DNA from: Bacteroidota bacterium
GTDB taxonomy: Bacteria; Bacteroidota; Rhodothermia; Rhodothermales; Rubricoccaceae
DNA length: 64,000 nt
Assembly: GCA_039821555.1 (NCBI GenBank)
Contig: JBCBNX010000012.1
Span: 1-64,000, forward strand
Reading direction: 5' to 3'
The notes under the pieces: model-generated
Databases searched by the model: none
Seen by the model: the letters and a program-made list of their open reading frames with translations, nothing else
What the model was told of the DNA's origin: nothing
Program-made: the position numbers and the translations under genes
Shown here: positions 47,490-58,029 of the stretch, in pieces
Layout: the number at the start of each line of letters is the position of its first letter
How positions within the stretch are numbered: the first letter of the stretch is position 1

Positions 47490-47574
47490 GGAGCGTCAAT
47501 CCGATGGGCGACGGAGGTGGTCTCGAAAACCGCTGAGCCGCAAGGCCTTGGGGGTTCGACTCCCTCACGCTCCG
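47490..47574 (+). tRNA. tRNA-Ser(CGA)
   Basis: The 85-nt class II gene has acceptor GGAGCGT/ACGCTCC, anticodon arm GTGGT CTCGAAA ACCGC (anticodon CGA), a long variable arm (GCC GCAA GGC), T arm GGGGG TTCGACT CCCTC and discriminator G. Position 8 is C. CCA is not encoded. Confidence 0.88.
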
Positions 47575-47598
47575 CACAATAACCGATCGCTCACACCA

Positions 47599-47683
47599 GG
47601 ACAGCTAGACCGGTAACGGGATCCGGGCCTGTCTGTAAAACAGGTGCCACTGCGCCTTCGCGGTTCGACTTCTCGGCTGTCTA
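47599..47683 (+). tRNA. tRNA-Tyr(GTA)
   Basis: The 85-nt class II gene has acceptor GGACAGC/GCTGTCT, D arm GACC..GGGATC-like, anticodon arm CCTGT CTGTAAA ACAGG (anticodon GTA), a long variable region and discriminator A. The T stem has one mismatch. Confidence 0.85.
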
Positions 47684-47734
47684 CCGAATAAAAAAACTGC
47701 CACACGACCGCACCGCAACACGGCCACCCGACAC

Positions 47735-47823
47735 GGAGGGGAGCCGGATGCCGGTTTGCCGGAGCGGTCTGCTACACCGTCTGCCGCCAGGCAGCGTGGG
47801 TTCGACTCCCACTCCCTCCGCCA
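47735..47823 (+). tRNA. tRNA-Ser(GCT)
   Basis: The 89-nt class II gene has acceptor GGAGGGG/TCCCTCC, D stem CCGG/CCGG, anticodon arm GCGGT CTGCTAC ACCGT (anticodon GCT), variable arm CTGCC GCCA GGCAG, T arm GTGGG TTCGACT CCCAC, discriminator G and encoded CCA. As a regular tRNA-Ser(GCT), it makes the GCT anticodon in Y-like unit 2 redundant. Confidence 0.92.
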
Positions 47824-47939
47824 CTCGATTCGCCGTCCCTCATCACCCAAACCACTCCAGCGATGCTCCACGCGCGCACCGCGCCGCCCGATGACGCCTT
47901 CTGGTGACGTCCGACTCACTCCCTTTGCCCGACCCAACC

Positions 47940-50418
<2,479 letters not shown>

Positions 50419-50572
50419 GTGAAGCTGTCTCGGCTCCCCCCGTCTCGCTCCTCTGCAAGGAGTCGCGAGTCTGTACCCCTCGTGCGTGAGGGGGACAGTT
50501 CGACCGCCGTCCAGGCGCGTCGAACGGGTGGATCCGTCCCGCGCCACAGTCACAAACCAACGAACTCCAACA

Positions 50573-50730
50573 CGACGCCGCGCCCCAACCGGGGACGCAT
50601 ACATACTCAGAGGGATCTGTAGGTCGGCGGTTCAACTCCGCCCACGTGCGCATCGTGCGCGTGTAGCTCAGTCCGGTAGAGCGACAGATACGTAGTCAAC
50701 GCGCTCCACACTTGCGCGGCGTCGTTTTCT
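50573..50730 (+). ncRNA. Y-like RNA unit 5 with a perfect permuted tRNA, between the Ro60-like gene and rtcB
   Basis: The ends form a perfect 11-bp stem, CGACGCCGCGC (50573-50583) with GCGCGGCGTCG (50714-50724), followed by TTTTCTTTC, so the lower stem doubles as terminator. ATACATAC and ACACTT flank it as in other units. Inside, the 3' half comes first: TCTGT (50616-50620), AGGTC, T arm GGCGG TTCAACT CCGCC, acceptor CACGTGC (50643-50649). A 7-nt loop follows, then acceptor GCGCGTG (50657-50663), TA, D arm GCTC..GAGC and ACAGA (50684-50688), which pairs with TCTGT. The acceptor pairs fully and includes a G3-U70 wobble. Confidence 0.8.
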
Positions 50731-50739
50731 TTCTTTCGA

Positions 50740-50823
50740 TGTCATCCCGGACTTGATCCGGGATCTCTAACGGCTCAATTGCTTCGGGCTCTGTTGAGAT
50801 GCTGAATCAAGTTCAGCATGACA
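50740..50823. repeat. REP/MITE-like nested palindrome before rtcB
   Basis: The 84-bp element begins TGTCAT and ends ATGACA. It contains two perfect palindromes: ATCCCGGA..TCCGGGAT and ATGCTGAA..TTCAGCAT. Very similar palindromic repeats are scattered in many bacterial genomes. It ends 14 bp before the rtcB start, so its hairpins will be in the 5' UTR. Confidence 0.65.
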
Positions 50824-50837
50824 CAAATGCTAGACCT

Positions 50838-52283
50838 ATGATTACCGGAACCACTCTACTCGACCACGGCTGGACGGCAGGGCCTGCTCTCGGCGAGGCG
50901 CTCAAGGCGGCGCGTACGATGGCCGACACCGGCCTCGATGACGCTGGCATCCTCGACGCGCTCGCGACCGTCAAGGCGGCCCCGCAGGCCGTCGAGGCCA
51001 CGAGCGTGCTCGCGCCGCTGGCGAAGGCCCTCATGCTCGACGCCGCGAAGCAGGCGCAGAAGGACGCCGAGCCGCGTCCAATGGACGTGCGCCAGACGCC
51101 ACTCGACGCGCTTGTCTGGGGACGCGAGCTCATCGACCCACAGGCGATCCACCAACTCGAAAACGCGATGCGGCTGCCGGTCGCGGTCGCCGGGGCGCTC
51201 ATGCCCGACGCCCACGTCGGCTACGGCATCCCAATCGGCGGCGTGGTCGCGCTCGACAACGCCGTGGCGCCCTACATGGTCGGCGTCGACATCGCGTGCC
51301 GCATGATGATGTCGATCTACCCGGGCCACGCGACGCAGTACCTCGCGAATGCCAACCGCAAGGACAAGCTCGTGAAGGTGCTCCGCGAGGAGACGCGCTT
51401 CGGCATCGGGGCGAGCTTCGGCAAGCACCAGCGCCGCGACCACGAGGTCCTCGACGATCCCGACTGGGAGGCCACGCGCCTCCTGAAGTCGCTCAAGGAC
51501 AAGGCCGTCGCGCAACTCGGCACGTCGGGCAGCGGCAACCACTTCGTGGACGTCGGCCTGCTCGATGTGGACCCGCGCGGCGCAGCGGTACTCGGCATCG
51601 ACGCAGGTACGCACCTCGCGATCATGTCGCACAGCGGCTCGCGGGGCGTCGGCGCGCAGATCGCCAACCGCTACTCGAAGCTGGCCCAGCAGACGACCGT
51701 CCTGCCGGACAAGCTCCGCCACCTCGCCTGGCTCGACCTCGACTCCGAGGCGGGGCAGGAGTACTGGCTGAGTATGAACCTCGCCGGACGGTTCGCCTCG
51801 GCGTGCCACCACACGATCCACCGCTCGCTCGCGAAGCGGCTCAAGCTCAAGCCGGTCGCCACCGTCGAGAACCACCACAACTTCGCGTGGAAGGAGGCGT
51901 GGCAGGGGCGCGAGGTGGTCGTCCACCGCAAGGGCGCGACGCCGGCGCACAACGGCGTGCTCGGCATCATCCCCGGCTCGCAGGGGCACAACTCGTACCT
52001 CGTCCGTGGGCTGGGCTCCGAGGATGCGCTCCACAGCGCGAGCCACGGGGCCGGGCGCACGATGAGTCGCACGGCCGCGAAGCGCGCCATCCCGAAGCGC
52101 GACCGAGACGCCTGGCTCGCCGAGCGCGGCGTCGAACTGCTTGACGGCGGCATGGACGAGGCGCCACAGGCCTACAAGGACATCGGCGAGGTGCTCGCGC
52201 TCCAAGCCGACCTCGTGGAGCCGATCGCCACGTTCAAGCCGCGTCTCGTGCTGATGGCCCGCGGGGGCAAGGCCGAAGACTGA
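50838..52283 (+). CDS. rtcB: RNA-splicing ligase RtcB
   Basis: The 481-residue GTP- and Mn-dependent ligase joins RNA 3'-phosphate or 2',3'-cyclic phosphate ends to 5'-OH ends, as in broken tRNAs. Motifs seen are MPDAHVGYGIPIGG (122-135), metal ligands D151 and C154 in GVDIACRM, H235 in GSGNHFVDV, H265 in MSHSGSRGVG, ENHHNFAWKE (345-353) and the guanylylated histidine H403 in SASHGAGRTMSR. The usual GCG after the metal Asp is ACR here. No rtcA or archease gene is adjacent. Substrates close at hand are the neighbouring tRNAs and permuted Y-like RNAs. Confidence 0.93.
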   Translation: MITGTTLLDHGWTAGPALGEALKAARTMADTGLDDAGILDALATVKAAPQAVEATSVLAPLAKALMLDAAKQAQKDAEPRPMDVRQTPLDALVWGRELIDPQAIHQLENAMRLPVAVAGALMPDAHVGYGIPIGGVVALDNAVAPYMVGVDIACRMMMSIYPGHATQYLANANRKDKLVKVLREETRFGIGASFGKHQRRDHEVLDDPDWEATRLLKSLKDKAVAQLGTSGSGNHFVDVGLLDVDPRGAAVLGIDAGTHLAIMSHSGSRGVGAQIANRYSKLAQQTTVLPDKLRHLAWLDLDSEAGQEYWLSMNLAGRFASACHHTIHRSLAKRLKLKPVATVENHHNFAWKEAWQGREVVVHRKGATPAHNGVLGIIPGSQGHNSYLVRGLGSEDALHSASHGAGRTMSRTAAKRAIPKRDRDAWLAERGVELLDGGMDEAPQAYKDIGEVLALQADLVEPIATFKPRLVLMARGGKAED

Positions 52284-52375
52284 GCGGGGGTGGGGAGGAG
52301 GGAGTTTCGTGTACGTCAAGCACGGGGCTTCCAACTCTCTGCCTTTGCCTCCCCACATTCAACCCAACAACTCCC

Positions 52376-52834
52376 ATGAAACTCGCCGAGGCGCTCATCC
52401 TGCGCGCCGATCTCCAGAAGCGGCTGGCGCAGCTCCGTCAGCGCGTGATCCAGAACGTCAAGACCCAGGAGGGCGACGCGCCCGCCGAAGACCCCGCCAC
52501 GCTCATGGCGGGGTTCGAGACGACGGCGGCCGACCTTCAAGATCTCATCGCGCGCATCAACCGCACGAACCTCGCGGTCGCGACCGAGGCCGGGGCGACC
52601 ATGACCGATGCCCTTGCCGAGCGCGACGTGCTGCGGCTCCGCGCGGCGCTCTACCGCGACGCCGCGGCCGAGGCCACGCAGACCCGCGACCGCTACACGC
52701 GCAGCGAGGTGAAGTACGTCCGCGCCATCAACGTGGCCCAGACGCGCGTGCAGGCGGACGCGCTCTCGAAGGCGCTGCGGATGCTCGACGCGCAGATTCA
52801 GGCCGCGAACTGGCAGCACGATCTGATCGAATAG
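52376..52834 (+). CDS. DIP1984-family protein
   Basis: The 152-residue, mainly alpha-helical protein matches the family opening MKLAEALILRADLQKRLAQL and the segment LIARINRTNLAVATEAG. Further features are LAERDVLRLRAALYRDA and EVKYVRAINVAQTRVQADAL. Members are cytoplasmic coiled-coil proteins of unknown function, sometimes annotated as septicolysin-like without evidence of toxicity. It lies 92 bp after rtcB, on the same strand, within the RNA-repair gene group. Confidence 0.8.
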   Translation: MKLAEALILRADLQKRLAQLRQRVIQNVKTQEGDAPAEDPATLMAGFETTAADLQDLIARINRTNLAVATEAGATMTDALAERDVLRLRAALYRDAAAEATQTRDRYTRSEVKYVRAINVAQTRVQADALSKALRMLDAQIQAANWQHDLIE

Positions 52835-52846
52835 CTTACCTCAACA

Positions 52847-53062
52847 CCGGACGTCGGTAGCCGACGGCAGAAGCGAGCACACACCAGCCTGGGGGTTTTC
52901 CAGGCACCTAGCCTACCACGCTAGCCGCGCCTGGGGCGGCGCACGCGAACACCGCGCACGCCCAGCACCGCGCACACGCGCACCCTGCATCGCGCACCTT
53001 GCATCACCATGTGCTGATCTGTCAACGGCGAGGGCGGGTACGGGGACCGTCCGGTTTTCTTT
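52847..53062 (+). ncRNA. Possible structured RNA upstream of the methyltransferase-KptA gene
   Basis: CCGGACG (52847-52853) can pair with CGTCCGG (53048-53054), which is followed by TTTTCTTTCT, almost the same tail as Y-like unit 5. Inside are GTCGG..CCGAC, a GCCTGG/CCAGGC hairpin and a CACACACC string like the TACACAC of the other units. The diagnostic ACTTGCGCGG is absent. It may be a diverged sixth unit or a simple 5' UTR with a terminator. Confidence 0.3.
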
Positions 53063-53152
53063 CTGATGCGGTGATCGTGCGCCGTGATCCAGATAAGTGT
53101 TCACTGAGAGGCGTCGTGCACAGATCACCCACGTTTCACCCGAAGGATTGCC

Positions 53153-54235
53153 TTGCCGACCATAGACGAGCGGCACGACCGCGAGCAGTATTTCTTCGAC
53201 GCCGACACCCGCGACGCGCTCGCGGATGCACTGGCGGCCTACGACCACGTCTGCTGCCTCTGCGCGCCAACGCTCGCCGAGACTCTCGTGAAGCGCGGCC
53301 AGCAGGTTACGCTCCTCGACCTTGATGAGCGCTTCGCGCATGTGCCGGGGTTCCAGCGCTACGACCTCACGAAGCCTGAGTGGCTGAAGACGGAGTTCGA
53401 CGCGATCGTCTGCGACCCGCCGTTCTTTACGGTGTCCCTCATGCAACTGCGGCAGGCGCTGGCCACGCTAACGCACCATCGGCCCGAGGTGCCAGTCCTG
53501 GTATCGTATCTCACCCGTCGCGACCGGAAGCTCCTCACCACCTTCGCCGACCGCGACATCCGGCCGACCGGCTTCTTCCCGTCGTACGAGACGGTCGCGG
53601 ACACAGAGAAGAACGAGATCCAGTTCTACGGAAACGTCGTGCTCCCGGGGCGGGGGAGTGGAGCCTGGACGGACCGTGTTGCGAAGGCGACGAGCAAGTT
53701 TTTGAGCCTCGTACTACGACACGACCCCGGACGCATCGGCATCACACTCGGAGCGGGAGGATGGACGGACGCCGCAGCGCTCATCGGCGCGGCGAATCGG
53801 CACGGTGTGGCGCTCAACCGAGCGCTGTTGGAGCACGTCGTCGCCACCAATGCGAAGCAGCGGTTCGCGCTCAGCGACGACAGCACGCGCGTCCGCGCCA
53901 ACCAGGGGCACTCCGTCCAGATCGACCTCGGCCTCACGCCGTCCGAGCCGCCCGCCGTGCTCTACCATGGCACCGCCCGCAAGAACCTTGGCTCGATACG
54001 CGCTCACGGTCTCGTGAAACGGCAGCGTCACCACGTCCACCTCTCAGTTGACACCGAGACTGCTGCGAAGGTCGGGCAGCGTCACGGCAAGCCTGTCGTG
54101 CTCACCGTGGACGCAGCCCGTATGCAGGCCGACGGCCACGTCTTCTTTCGCTCCGAGAACGGCGTCTGGCTGACGGGCGTGGTGCCTGCGGCCTACCTCA
54201 CTGCACCCGACGGCTTTCCTCCTCAGACGCCGTAG
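53153..54235 (+). CDS. Methyltransferase-like domain fused to RNA 2'-phosphotransferase (KptA/Tpt1)
   Basis: The 360-residue protein has two parts. Residues 10-165 look like a Rossmann methyltransferase of the N6-adenine/EFM5 type, with the motif FDAIVCDPPFF (82-92). Residues 178-350 are KptA: SKFLSLVLRHDP (181-192), RANQGHS (248-254), LYHGT (270-274), a His-rich VKRQRHHVHLS loop and VWLTGVVP. KptA removes an internal 2'-phosphate from spliced RNA using NAD+. The start is TTG 53153 with AAGGA just upstream. The 3' end overlaps the convergent receptor gene by 38 nt. The role of the methyltransferase domain is unknown. Confidence 0.82.
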   Translation: MPTIDERHDREQYFFDADTRDALADALAAYDHVCCLCAPTLAETLVKRGQQVTLLDLDERFAHVPGFQRYDLTKPEWLKTEFDAIVCDPPFFTVSLMQLRQALATLTHHRPEVPVLVSYLTRRDRKLLTTFADRDIRPTGFFPSYETVADTEKNEIQFYGNVVLPGRGSGAWTDRVAKATSKFLSLVLRHDPGRIGITLGAGGWTDAAALIGAANRHGVALNRALLEHVVATNAKQRFALSDDSTRVRANQGHSVQIDLGLTPSEPPAVLYHGTARKNLGSIRAHGLVKRQRHHVHLSVDTETAAKVGQRHGKPVVLTVDAARMQADGHVFFRSENGVWLTGVVPAAYLTAPDGFPPQTP

Positions 54236-56657
54236 CGCGGGTCTGTCCTCCGGCGTTGCCCCCGATCGGGCGGGTGTAGGCGAGCCGGACCGTGCGCTGC
54301 GAGAAGTCGAAGAAGCCCTCGGCGTAGAACGGCACCGCGTCGTCGCGCTGCATCACAGACCACTCCACCGTGTCGAAGACATCGTCCACGGCGAGCGTGA
54401 GCGATCCCGGCAGCCCGGGGATTTCCCGCTGGAGCCCGAGATTGAGGCCCCAGACCGGCTCGAACTCGATCGTGCCGAAGAGGCCCGCGCTCTGGTAGAA
54501 CGCGCTCGCTTCGAGCGAGAAGTCGACCGGCAGGCGCACGTTGTGCGTCGTGCTCAGGGAGTACGACGTTTGGGACGCTTCGAAGTCGCGGCCCTCGCGG
54601 TCGCCCTCGATGGTGAGCCACGTGACGGTGGCGGTGTTCTGCGTCGTCCACCACGGCAGCAGCTCGATGGGCGCAGCGATCAAGCCCGTCGCCGTACGCT
54701 GACGGTCGAAGTTAGTCGGGAAGCTCACTTGGACGTTGGCCTCGGGGATCACGCGCGACTGGAACTGCGCGATGGGGTCGGTCACCCAGGCGTATTCCAC
54801 CGAGGCGAAGACCGAGCCCACGTTCACATCGGCTTTGAGCGCATCTGAGATGGCGGGCTGGAGCGCCGTGCTGCCCGTAAAGAAGGTCGTCGGGCTGAGG
54901 AAGTAGATAAACGGCGCCATATCGTTGAACGTCGGCCGGGTGATACGCCGGGCGTACGACGCCGAGACGGTCAGCTCGTCGCGCAACTGGTGCGAGAGGT
55001 AGACGCTCGGGAAGAGATCCCCGTAGCTCCGGTCGATGAGCTGCGTGCCGTTGGACGACTGGAGATCCGAAGTCGTGTGCTCGTAGCGCAGACCGACCTC
55101 GGCGGAGGTTTTCTCGGTGAGCTGCACGTTCAGTGACCCGTAGGCCGCGAGCACGTTCTCGCGCAACGAGCTTTCCTCGCCGACGCCCACGTCACCGACC
55201 CAGTCCGTGTTCACGTTCTCGGGGAAGACGGGCGTGTTGGTAAACCGCGAGAAGCCGCCCTTGACACCGGCGTTCCAAGAGAAGCGCGCCTCGTCCGGAG
55301 CGCTCACGTCCACCTTCGCGACGTAGATGCGCAGCGGCGTGGTCTTACCGCTTTCGAGCGTCTCCTCGGTCGTGAGGTCGTTCGGGACATCCGTGGTGGC
55401 GTTCAGGTAGGTTGTCGGGTTGTCGTTGTCGAACCGGAGCGCGTCGAGGTCGAGGCTGGTGCGGAGGCCCGAGGGCAGTTCGTGGCGCACGTTGACGTTG
55501 CCCATGAAGTGCTGCCAGTGGTTGACCTCCTCGTTGGCGCTGCGGATGGCTGTCGTCGGCGTTCCGTTGATCGAGACCGCGGACTGGTTGACGGCGTCCA
55601 TGCTCCAGCGGTTGTCGTACCCAGCGATGAGGCCGCCGACTGTGGTGCGGTCCGACAGCGCGTAGTCGAGGCCGAGGCGCCCGTTGATGTTGCGTTGGAT
55701 GGGGTCGCGATCGGTCTCAGTCGGCGTGACGATAAACGCGCCATTGTTCTGCGTTTCGAGGTAGCTGTTGATCGTCTGCTCTTGCCCCTGCCACTGGAAG
55801 GCGACGTTGCCGAAGAGCGTGATCCGGCCCTGGCGCAAGCGCGCGTCAGCGCTGGCACTGGCGACCGCACCGCGACCGTAGCCGCCCGAGACGGTGGTCG
55901 AGCCGCTGAGGCCGTCGCTGAGTTGCTCCTTCAGGACAAGGTTGATGAAGCCCGCGTTGCCCTCCGCGTCGAACTCGGCGGGCGGGGTGGTGATGAGTTC
56001 GATCTGCTCGATGTTGTCGGCGTTGAGCCCGTCGAGGAAGGCGACGAGGCCGTCAGCGGGGATGTAGCTGAGCTTGCCGTCGATGAGCACTTGCACGCCG
56101 TCCTTGCCGAGCATCGAGATGGTGTTGCTCTGCTGGTTGACGACCACGCCCGGCGACCGCGCCACCACGTCGAGCGCGGTCGCGCCTTTGAGCGTCACGC
56201 TCTGGCCGACGTTCACCACCATCCGGTCACCGCGCTGCTCGTAGAGCGTACGACGCGCTTCCACAGCGATCTCGTCGATCTGAAACGTACCCGGCCCTAA
56301 CGCAAGTGCTCCAGCGTCGTGGGTGCCGCCCTCGTTGAGCACGAATGCGGCGGTGACGAGGTCTTCGTAGCCGATGAGCGAAACGAAAAGTAGAAACTCA
56401 CCGGCCGGGACCGACGCCATCGAAAACGCTCCATCGTCCGTGGAGACGGCACCCTGGACAAACGAGGAATCCGCAGCCACGAGGAGTTGCACGTTGGCAA
56501 AACCCAGCGGCTCGCTCTCAGGCGTGGCGACGGTGCCGGAGACAGATCCGGAGCCTTGCGCCCCGGCACTCGGCGCGAAGGCGAGAATGAGGGCGAGGGC
56601 GTAGAAAAACGTGACGCGGCGCGGGCGCGCAGCGAGCGGAGCGGCGAGGCGTAGCAT
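54198..56657 (-). CDS. TonB-dependent receptor-like outer-membrane protein (OMP_b-brl type)
   Basis: The 819-residue protein has a signal peptide ending AGAQ (about residue 34). A carboxypeptidase-regulatory-like domain follows (GSVSGTVATPESEPLGFANV). Next is a plug with DVVARSPGVVVNQQSNTISM and GVQVLIDGKLSYI, then an outer-membrane beta-barrel of the OMP_b-brl type. The C-terminus VRLAYTRPIGG is followed by a short hydrophilic tail, so the terminal barrel aromatic is not the last residue. The ligand is unknown. It is convergent with the KptA fusion gene and is probably unrelated to RNA repair. Confidence 0.85.
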   Translation of the reverse strand: MLRLAAPLAARPRRVTFFYALALILAFAPSAGAQGSGSVSGTVATPESEPLGFANVQLLVAADSSFVQGAVSTDDGAFSMASVPAGEFLLFVSLIGYEDLVTAAFVLNEGGTHDAGALALGPGTFQIDEIAVEARRTLYEQRGDRMVVNVGQSVTLKGATALDVVARSPGVVVNQQSNTISMLGKDGVQVLIDGKLSYIPADGLVAFLDGLNADNIEQIELITTPPAEFDAEGNAGFINLVLKEQLSDGLSGSTTVSGGYGRGAVASASADARLRQGRITLFGNVAFQWQGQEQTINSYLETQNNGAFIVTPTETDRDPIQRNINGRLGLDYALSDRTTVGGLIAGYDNRWSMDAVNQSAVSINGTPTTAIRSANEEVNHWQHFMGNVNVRHELPSGLRTSLDLDALRFDNDNPTTYLNATTDVPNDLTTEETLESGKTTPLRIYVAKVDVSAPDEARFSWNAGVKGGFSRFTNTPVFPENVNTDWVGDVGVGEESSLRENVLAAYGSLNVQLTEKTSAEVGLRYEHTTSDLQSSNGTQLIDRSYGDLFPSVYLSHQLRDELTVSASYARRITRPTFNDMAPFIYFLSPTTFFTGSTALQPAISDALKADVNVGSVFASVEYAWVTDPIAQFQSRVIPEANVQVSFPTNFDRQRTATGLIAAPIELLPWWTTQNTATVTWLTIEGDREGRDFEASQTSYSLSTTHNVRLPVDFSLEASAFYQSAGLFGTIEFEPVWGLNLGLQREIPGLPGSLTLAVDDVFDTVEWSVMQRDDAVPFYAEGFFDFSQRTVRLAYTRPIGGNAGGQTRATASEEESRRVQ

Positions 56658-56821
56658 TCCGAGGAGGCTGTGGGACGAAGCAAATCACTGCCCGAAGCCT
56701 CAAGTACTACGGCTCGCCAAGAAACCCGGACGGCCGCAGCATACGGGGTCGTCGACCCGGCGGATACCCTGGGCGCGTCAATAAATGTCACCAACTGTCA
56801 CCAGGCGCTGAGTCCCGGCGA

Positions 56822-57640
56822 CTAGTCGTTCCATTCGGGGCCAAATCCGGGACTCACGATGCGCCCGTCGGGCCGCGCGAGGCCGTGGATGCGCGCCATG
56901 TCGTCGTCGCTCAACGCAAAGTCGAACACGTCGTAGTTGCCGGCGCGGTGTGTGTCGGACGACGCCTTGGGGATGGCGAACACACGCTCCTGCTGCAGGT
57001 GCCACCGCAGCACCACCTGTGCCACTGATTTGCCGTGGGCCTCTGCGATCTCGGCCAGGGCGTCGTCCTGGAAGATTTTCCCCTGCGCGAGCGGGCTGTA
57101 CGACGTGAGCGATAGGGCGTGTGCATCCACGACGCCGAGTAGGCCGGACTGGTCGAGGTAGGGATGGTACTCGACTTGGTTCGTCGCAAGGTCTGGGACG
57201 ATGTGCAGCGCGCGGCGGAGCATACCGGGCGGGAAGTTGCTCACGCCGATCAGCCGCGTCTTGCCGTCCGCGCGAAGTTGCTGGAACGCGTCGAGCGTTT
57301 CGGCGAGATCCACGTTCTCGTTCGGCCAATGGATGAGTAGGAGGTCCACGTAGTTCGTGCCGAGACCGCGCAGGCTCTCCTCGGCGGACGCGATCACATC
57401 GGCATGCGCGAGTCGATCATACCACACTTTGGTCGTCAAGAACACGTCGTCGCGATCCACGGGGCTGTTCGCGAGCCCCCGACCCACCTCCGCCTCGTTC
57501 CTGTAGACCTGCGCTGTGTCAACGTGCCGGTAGCCGAGGTCGAGCGCATGCTCGACGCCGCGCGTGGCGCTGTCGCCGGTGAGTTTGTAAGTGCCGAGGC
57601 CGAGCTTGGGAATCGTGACGCCGTGGACGGAGAACTGCAT
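56822..57640 (-). CDS. Aldo/keto reductase (2,5-diketo-gluconate reductase type)
   Basis: The 272-residue NADPH-dependent (alpha/beta)8-barrel enzyme carries the family signatures LGLGTYKLTGD, LDLGYRHVDTAQVYRNE, FLTTKVWYDRL, VDLLLIHWPNEN, IGVSNFPPGML and a C-terminal IPKASSDTHRAGN for the cofactor phosphate. The tetrad (Asp/Tyr/Lys/His) can be placed in these motifs. It reduces aldehydes or ketones; the natural substrate is not evident. It stands alone on the minus strand. Confidence 0.9.
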   Translation of the reverse strand: MQFSVHGVTIPKLGLGTYKLTGDSATRGVEHALDLGYRHVDTAQVYRNEAEVGRGLANSPVDRDDVFLTTKVWYDRLAHADVIASAEESLRGLGTNYVDLLLIHWPNENVDLAETLDAFQQLRADGKTRLIGVSNFPPGMLRRALHIVPDLATNQVEYHPYLDQSGLLGVVDAHALSLTSYSPLAQGKIFQDDALAEIAEAHGKSVAQVVLRWHLQQERVFAIPKASSDTHRAGNYDVFDFALSDDDMARIHGLARPDGRIVSPGFGPEWND

Positions 57641-57714
57641 GAAGCGTGCGTTGGTTGAGAGGTGCGCAGGTCGAAGAGCAAGGGAGGCATTGGACGGTTT
57701 AGCGCGTGCAGAGT

Positions 57715-58029
57715 TCAGCCTTGCAGCGTGCCGACCTCGTTCGGGTGGACCTGACGAAGCTGCCGCCAGTCCGCGATCGCGATATCGTCGACCAGGACCG
57801 CTAGCTTCGGCAGAAACCCTGCGAAGCAGCCCCCGAGATCGACCTCTTTCGCGCTAGCTCGCGCACAGTCTGCACCGCCGCTGCTCTAGCAGTAGGGTAG
57901 AGCTCCCGTGGCATGCAGTCGGCGCACGGCCGCGATGACTTCCGGCATAGGAATGCGGGCGGCCCCGGTGCTGCGCACCAGCGTGTCATCGACATCAACA
58001 AAGACGACGAGAGGGCGAGAAGCGAGCAT
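57715..58029 (-). pseudogene. HAD-like hydrolase interrupted by one amber codon
   Basis: Translation from ATG 58029 gives LVVFVDVDDTLVRSTG, with the HAD DxDxT motif. It runs to LPYC, meets TAG at 57886-57888, and continues in the same frame as SSGGADCARASAKEVD, FAGFLPKLAVLVDD and WRQLRQVHPNEVG up to a TGA at 57715. In relatives I recall, this site reads YCWSSGG, so TGG for the conserved Trp has become TAG. There is no frameshift and the rest looks intact at about 104 codons. It is either a recent nonsense mutation or, less likely, read through. Confidence 0.7.

Larger units (their letters stand above)
47452..47718 (+). repeat. Imperfect direct repeat in two tRNA spacers
   Basis: A motif of about 25 bp, AAAAC(C/T)GCCACACG(G/A)CCGCAC, occurs at about 47452-47476 and again at about 47693-47717, each time in the spacer before a tRNA-Ser gene. 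A TGCCGTG/CACGGCA hairpin precedes the first copy. It may mark modular duplication of tRNA-plus-spacer units. Confidence 0.5.

Noticed and set aside
45710..47823. A CRISPR array
   Set aside because: Repeated strings (ACTTGCGCGG, GCRTACAYAC) are short, unevenly spaced and flank tRNA-like folds; there are no uniform repeats or cas genes.
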